Below, piece by piece: positions 7,196 to 10,221 of a DNA stretch of 10,221 bases. A model generated the notes under the pieces. It was not told the DNA's origin. It saw nothing but the letters and a program-made list of their open reading frames with translations, and did no database searches. The stretch is from an uncultured Micrococcales bacterium (GTDB lineage: Bacteria > Actinomycetota > Actinomycetes > S36-B12 > GCA-2699445), in assembly GCA_903915555.1 (NCBI GenBank), contig CAIWTL010000032.1, positions 1 through 10,221 of the forward strand, given 5' to 3'. The translations under genes and the position numbers were made by a program. Position 1 is the first letter of the stretch. Each line of letters starts with the position of its first letter.

Positions 7196-7307
7196 CCCGC
7201 AACCCGCCCGTTGCCGAAACGCAATAAATTGCGGGTCCGATTTGCCGCTTGTGGGCCGAAAGACCGTTGAGTGCCCTGCGGACGGGGGGAAGATGTCCGT
7301 TTTGCCG
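7196..7307 (-). promoter_or_regulatory. Probable control region of the surface-protein cassette, with 13-base direct repeats
   Basis: Within the 230-base gap between hemB and the membrane-protein gene, the minus strand carries CGGCAAAACGGAC (7307-7295) and CGGCAAATCGGAC (7247-7235). They match at 12 of 13 bases and are exactly 60 bases apart. A shorter related box, CGGCAACGGG, lies at 7216-7207. Beside the second repeat is a locally AT-rich palindrome, GCAAT-AA-ATTGC (7221-7232), and a wider 7-base inverted repeat, CCCGCAA/TTGCGGG (7196-7202 and 7229-7235). This is the only AT-rich patch near the gene and the natural place for a promoter, but no clear -35/-10 pair can be named. Confidence 0.4.
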
Positions 7308-7335
7308 GATTACCGAGCCGCTTCGTAACTGGACC

Positions 7336-7363
7336 GTGACTCCCCGTTTGTTGTCACCGGGGA
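7336..7363 (-). terminator. Possible weak hairpin terminator after hemB
   Basis: Eight bases after the hemB stop, the minus strand can form a 6-base stem from TCCCCG (7341-7346 on plus) and CGGGGA (7358-7363). An alternative 5-base stem, GTGAC/GTCAC (7336-7340 with 7353-7357), interleaves with it, so both cannot form fully. No T-run follows. It may end or attenuate the hem unit, and readthrough is possible. Confidence 0.3.
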
Positions 7364-7371
7364 CGAGGCGG

Positions 7372-8331
7372 TCAGCGGGATTCGGCGAGTTCCGTGGCCC
7401 AGTAGGTCAGTACGGCGTCAGCCCCAGCGCGGATGATGCTCACGATGCTCTCGTGGATGACGGCCTCCCGGTCCAGCCACCCGTTGGCTGCGGCCGCCTC
7501 GATGGCGGCGTACTCCCCCGACACCTGATACGCCCACACGGGCCGGTCCGACACCCGGGCAACGTCGGCGAGCACGTCGAGGTAACCCATCGCCGGCTTG
7601 ACCATGACGACATCCGCGCCTTCGGCGAGGTCGAGTTCGACCTCCCGCAACGCCTCGCGGCGGTTGGCGGGGTCCTGCTGATACGTCCGGCGGTCCCCCT
7701 GCAGGGTCGACTCCACGGCGTCGCGGAACGGCCCGTACCAGGCGGAGGCGTACTTGGCGGCGTAGGCCAGGACCACGACATCCTCGAATCCGGCCCCGTC
7801 CAGCGCCTCGCGTACGGCGCCCACCTGGCCGTCCATCATCCCGGACAGGCCCACCACGTCCGCTCCTGCCCGCGCCTGGGCGAGGGACATGCTCCGGTAA
7901 TGGCCGAGGGTTGCATCGTTGTCGACCGCCCCGGTGTCGGACAGCACGCCGCAGTGGCCGTGGTCGGTGAACTCGTCGAGGCACAGGTCGGACATCACCA
8001 CCTCTCGGCCCGCCGCGGCGGTCGTCGCTGCGGCGATGGCCCGGTTGAGGATGCCCTCGGGGTCACTGCCGGCACTGCCGACGGCGTCGCGCCCGCTCGG
8101 CACCCCGAACAGCATGACCCCCCCGACTCCCGCGCGGCAGGCGCGATCCACTGCGTCGGTCAGTGACGCGAGCGTGTGCTGGACCTGACCGGGCATGCTG
8201 CCGATCGGCGCGGGCTCCGACAGCCCCTCGCTGACGAACAGCGGCTGGATCAGCTGCGCGGATGCCGGCCTGGTCTCGGCGGCCAGCCGCCGCAGCGCGG
8301 GCGTACGGCGCAGCCGGCGGGGCCGATCCAC
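7372..8331 (-). CDS. hemB: Porphobilinogen synthase (5-aminolevulinate dehydratase)
   Basis: Condenses two 5-aminolevulinate molecules to porphobilinogen; cytosolic, usually an octamer. The 319 residues match the family. Both active-site lysines are present: AAKYAS (about K193) and VMVKPAMG (about K245, the Schiff-base residue). GDRRTYQQDPANRREALRE is a hallmark block at about 212-230. The metal loop DLCLDEFTDHGHCG (about 115-128) has Cys117, Asp119 and Cys127. This is intermediate between the three-cysteine zinc type and the cysteine-free magnesium type. The GTG start lies one base past the stop of the cobA-hemD gene (TGA-C-GTG), so translation is probably coupled; AAGG upstream is only a moderate ribosome site. 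Longer in-frame extensions run through the HemD coding region and are rejected. Confidence 0.96.
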   Translation of the reverse strand: MDRPRRLRRTPALRRLAAETRPASAQLIQPLFVSEGLSEPAPIGSMPGQVQHTLASLTDAVDRACRAGVGGVMLFGVPSGRDAVGSAGSDPEGILNRAIAAATTAAAGREVVMSDLCLDEFTDHGHCGVLSDTGAVDNDATLGHYRSMSLAQARAGADVVGLSGMMDGQVGAVREALDGAGFEDVVVLAYAAKYASAWYGPFRDAVESTLQGDRRTYQQDPANRREALREVELDLAEGADVVMVKPAMGYLDVLADVARVSDRPVWAYQVSGEYAAIEAAAANGWLDREAVIHESIVSIIRAGADAVLTYWATELAESR

Positions 8332-8332
8332 G

Positions 8333-9910
8333 TCAGGTCGCCTTGCGACGCGAGGACGCGCGGCGGCGACTGGGTCGCCACGTCGCCTCGCCGGCCTCAT
8401 CGGCCGCGGCGCGCAGGGCGTCACCGTGCTCCGCGAGGTTACGGGCCAGGACGGCCACCTTCGGCTCGTCCGCCAGGACGTCGACGGTGAGTCCGTGCTC
8501 CTCGGCGGTGCTCGCGGTCTGCGGACCGATGCAGGCGATGACGGTCGTGGCGTGCGGCTTGCCGGCGATCCCGATGAGGTTGCGCACGGTCGAGGACGAC
8601 GTGAAGAGGACGGCGTCGAAACCACCCGACTTGATCGCCTCACGGATGTGCGCGGCCGGCGGCGCCGCCCGCACCGTGCGGTAAGCGGTGACGTCGTCGA
8701 CCTCCCAACCGAGTTCGTTGAGCCCGGCCACAAGGGTCTCGGTGGCGATGTCGGCGCGGGGCAGGAAGACGCGGTTGATGGGGTCCACCAGCGAGTCGTA
8801 CTCCGGCCATTCGTCGAGCAGTCCCCGGCTCGACTGCTCACCCGAAGGGACGAGGTCCGGCCGTACACCGAAGGACCGCAGGGCCTCCGCGGTCGCGTCA
8901 CCGATCGCGGCGACCTTCAGCCCGGCGAAGCTCCGGGCGTCGAGCCCGTACTCGGTGAAGCGCTCACACACGGCGCGCACGGCATTCGTGGAGGTGAACG
9001 CGACCCACTCGTACCGGCCCGTCACGAGTCCCTCGATCGCGCGCTGCATCTGGTGCGGTGTGCGCGGCGGCTCGACGGAGATGGTCGGCACCTCGACGGG
9101 AACAGCGCCGTACTGCCGCAACTGCTCCGACAGATGACCGGCCTGCTCCTTCGTGCGCGGGACGAGTACCCGCCACCCGAACAGCGGCTTCGTCTCGAAC
9201 CACGACAGGGTGGCGCGCTGATCGACCACGTCTCCCACCACCATCACGCCGGGTCCGGACTGCTTGGCGGCCTTCGCCACCGAGGCGACGGTACCGAGTG
9301 TCGCGACCAGGGTCCGCTGGTCGATGGTGGTGCCGCTCCGGGTGATCGCCACCGGGGTGCCCGCCGACCGGCCGGCCGCCACGAGACCGGCGGCCACCTC
9401 GGCAGCACGGTCGGCGCCGTCGAGGATCACCAGCGTCTGGCGGGGACGCACGAACGCCGACCAGTCGAGATCGGTGTCGTGAGCGTCGACCACGGCCACC
9501 TCGCGGGACTTCCCGCCCGTGAGGCCGAACCCGGCGTAGGCGGGCACGGCGGTGACGGGACTCACGCCGGGGACGATCTCGACCTGCACCTTGACCTTGC
9601 GCAGGGCCTGGACCTCGATCAGCAGCGAGCCGTCCACGACGGGGTCACCGCTGAGCAGCCGAACGACCGCGAAACCCTTCTTGACATGGTCCGCCACGAG
9701 ACGGGCCCGGGAACGGTGGTCCATAGGGAGACCGTCGGAGTCCGTGGCCGGCATGAGCCGCTCGCTGTCGCCGAGGAGCTCGCGGGCGATGTCCAACGCG
9801 TCCGCGTCCGCCACCACGACGTCGGCGCGCCTGAGCAGGTCGGCCGCCCGGACGGTCAACAGATCCGGGTCCCCGGGCCCGGCGGCGATCAGTGCAACAA
9901 CCCTCGACAT
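8333..9910 (-). CDS. hemD: CobA-HemD fusion: uroporphyrinogen-III methylase-like domain plus uroporphyrinogen-III synthase
   Basis: A 525-residue two-domain protein. Residues about 3-240 are a tetrapyrrole methylase fold (AAGPGDPDLLTVRA at 9-22, VPAYAGFGL at 122-130, SGTTIDQ at 192-198). Residues about 245-500 are HemD, which closes and rearranges hydroxymethylbilane to uroporphyrinogen III (LVPRTKEQ, FTSTNAVRAV, AIGDATAEAL, AYRTV, LFTSSSTV, CIGPQTA). The Arg-rich C-terminal tail (RPSRRRASSRRK) is basic. The methylase domain is divergent: the canonical RLKGGDPFVFGRGGEE is RLLSGDPVVDGSLLIE, and the YMG motif is ILDG. The same divergence is known to me in the mycobacterial homologue, so methyl transfer (siroheme/B12 branch) is doubtful while HemD activity is expected. 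The ATG at 9910 has AAGGAG 9 bases upstream. An alternative ATG at 9937 overlaps the hemC stop as ATGA and has GGAG 7 bases upstream. Confidence 0.93.
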   Translation of the reverse strand: MSRVVALIAAGPGDPDLLTVRAADLLRRADVVVADADALDIARELLGDSERLMPATDSDGLPMDHRSRARLVADHVKKGFAVVRLLSGDPVVDGSLLIEVQALRKVKVQVEIVPGVSPVTAVPAYAGFGLTGGKSREVAVVDAHDTDLDWSAFVRPRQTLVILDGADRAAEVAAGLVAAGRSAGTPVAITRSGTTIDQRTLVATLGTVASVAKAAKQSGPGVMVVGDVVDQRATLSWFETKPLFGWRVLVPRTKEQAGHLSEQLRQYGAVPVEVPTISVEPPRTPHQMQRAIEGLVTGRYEWVAFTSTNAVRAVCERFTEYGLDARSFAGLKVAAIGDATAEALRSFGVRPDLVPSGEQSSRGLLDEWPEYDSLVDPINRVFLPRADIATETLVAGLNELGWEVDDVTAYRTVRAAPPAAHIREAIKSGGFDAVLFTSSSTVRNLIGIAGKPHATTVIACIGPQTASTAEEHGLTVDVLADEPKVAVLARNLAEHGDALRAAADEAGEATWRPSRRRASSRRKAT

Positions 9911-9919
9911 GCGATTCCG

Positions 9920-9925
9920 CTCCTT
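9920..9925 (-). promoter_or_regulatory. Ribosome binding site favouring the 9910 start of cobA-hemD
   Basis: AAGGAG on the minus strand lies 9 bases before the ATG at 9910. A rival site, GGAG at 9945-9948, serves the ATG at 9937, which overlaps the hemC stop. Both could be used; the choice changes only nine N-terminal residues. Confidence 0.5.
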
Positions 9926-9933
9926 AGCAGCAG

Positions 9934-10221
9934 TCATCGGACAACTCCCCCCACCATTCGGGCGTCTGCCAGCAACCGATCGGCTGCGGCGCGGCCCAGT
10001 TCCACGGCCGACCCCACTGGTCCGGCGAGCGAGACCCGGACGGCCTCGTCGTCGGACGTGTGGACGACGGCATTGAGGAAGATCTGGTCGGCCACCACCG
10101 TGGCCAGGGCGCCCACCGGCGCCGAGCACCCGGCCTCGAGCCGGGCGAGCAGTGACCTCTCCGCCGTCACGGAGGCGCGGGTCAGCGGGTCGTCCAGGGA
10201 TGCCGCCGCGGCGAGGGCGGC
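9934..10221 (-). CDS. hemC: Porphobilinogen deaminase (hydroxymethylbilane synthase), C-terminal part, cut by window edge
   Basis: The last 95 residues of HemC, open at the right edge of the window; the reading frame continues beyond it. The visible sequence includes TAERSLLARLEAGCSAPVGA, whose cysteine is the invariant attachment point of the dipyrromethane cofactor. Before it is a helix ending DDPLTRAS, and after it a C-terminal domain with beta strands (FLNAVVHTSDDEAVRVSLAG) and a final helix (AADRLLADARM). HemC polymerises four porphobilinogen units to hydroxymethylbilane, the substrate of the HemD domain encoded next. Its TGA overlaps an ATG (ATGA, 9934-9937), a sign of translational coupling within one operon. 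Confidence 0.96.
   Translation of the reverse strand, partial: AALAAAASLDDPLTRASVTAERSLLARLEAGCSAPVGALATVVADQIFLNAVVHTSDDEAVRVSLAGPVGSAVELGRAAADRLLADARMVGGVVR

Noticed and set aside
8332..8901. N-terminal extension of hemB to about 509 residues
   Set aside because: The extension is an out-of-frame reading of the HemD coding region, and HemB family length and motif spacing fit the GTG at 8331.
9911..9937. ATG at 9937 as the start of cobA-hemD
   Set aside because: Not excluded, but ranked second: the ATG at 9910 has the stronger AAGGAG site and gives the usual short lead before the GPGDP motif.
1..10221. tRNA, rRNA, CRISPR arrays or insertion sequences
   Set aside because: I saw no regularly spaced repeats, transposase-like proteins, terminal inverted repeats or tRNA-like cloverleaf sequence; nearly all of the window is coding.

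Overview
The window is a high-GC segment with strongly G/C-ending codons, typical of Actinomycetota. The hemC, cobA-hemD fusion and hemB order, and the pairing of hemL with an Rv0525-like histidine phosphatase, are arrangements known from mycobacteria, corynebacteria and relatives. I do not assign a genus. All eight genes I accept lie on the minus strand, so transcription runs from the right end to the left end.

Right part (10221 to 7372) is the early tetrapyrrole block. It holds the 3' end of hemC (porphobilinogen deaminase), a bifunctional-type CobA-HemD protein (methylase-like domain plus uroporphyrinogen-III synthase) and hemB (porphobilinogen synthase). The genes are tightly coupled: hemC stops inside the region holding the cobA-hemD start, and one base separates the cobA-hemD stop from the hemB GTG. 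A 230-base gap follows, with hairpin-forming sequence just after hemB and a pair of 13-base direct repeats that could serve the next unit.

Middle (7141 to 3816) is a two-gene envelope cassette that I cannot assign to a named family. It encodes a six-helix membrane protein with a hydrophilic tail, then, 5 bases later, an 894-residue exported protein. That protein has a signal peptide, heptad-like Gly/Leu/Glu helical repeats resembling YhgE/Pip-type segments, eight cysteines and a C-terminal membrane anchor. A strong nested hairpin at 3730-3774 closes this unit.

Left part (3614 to 16) looks like a third transcription unit. A short stretch with a 12-base inverted repeat and repeated CCCGATTCG boxes precedes a small exported or anchored helical protein. 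This is followed by an ornithine cyclodeaminase/mu-crystallin family oxidoreductase, hemL (glutamate-1-semialdehyde aminomutase, the step that makes 5-aminolevulinate), and a histidine phosphatase.

Together the haem genes cover glutamate-1-semialdehyde to uroporphyrinogen III (hemL, hemB, hemC, hemD). The later steps (hemE, hemY and the terminal enzymes) are not in the window, although in related genomes some of them sit between hemB and hemL. The most unusual content is the surface-protein cassette and the two repeat-bearing control regions around it. No RNA genes, CRISPR arrays or insertion sequences were seen.
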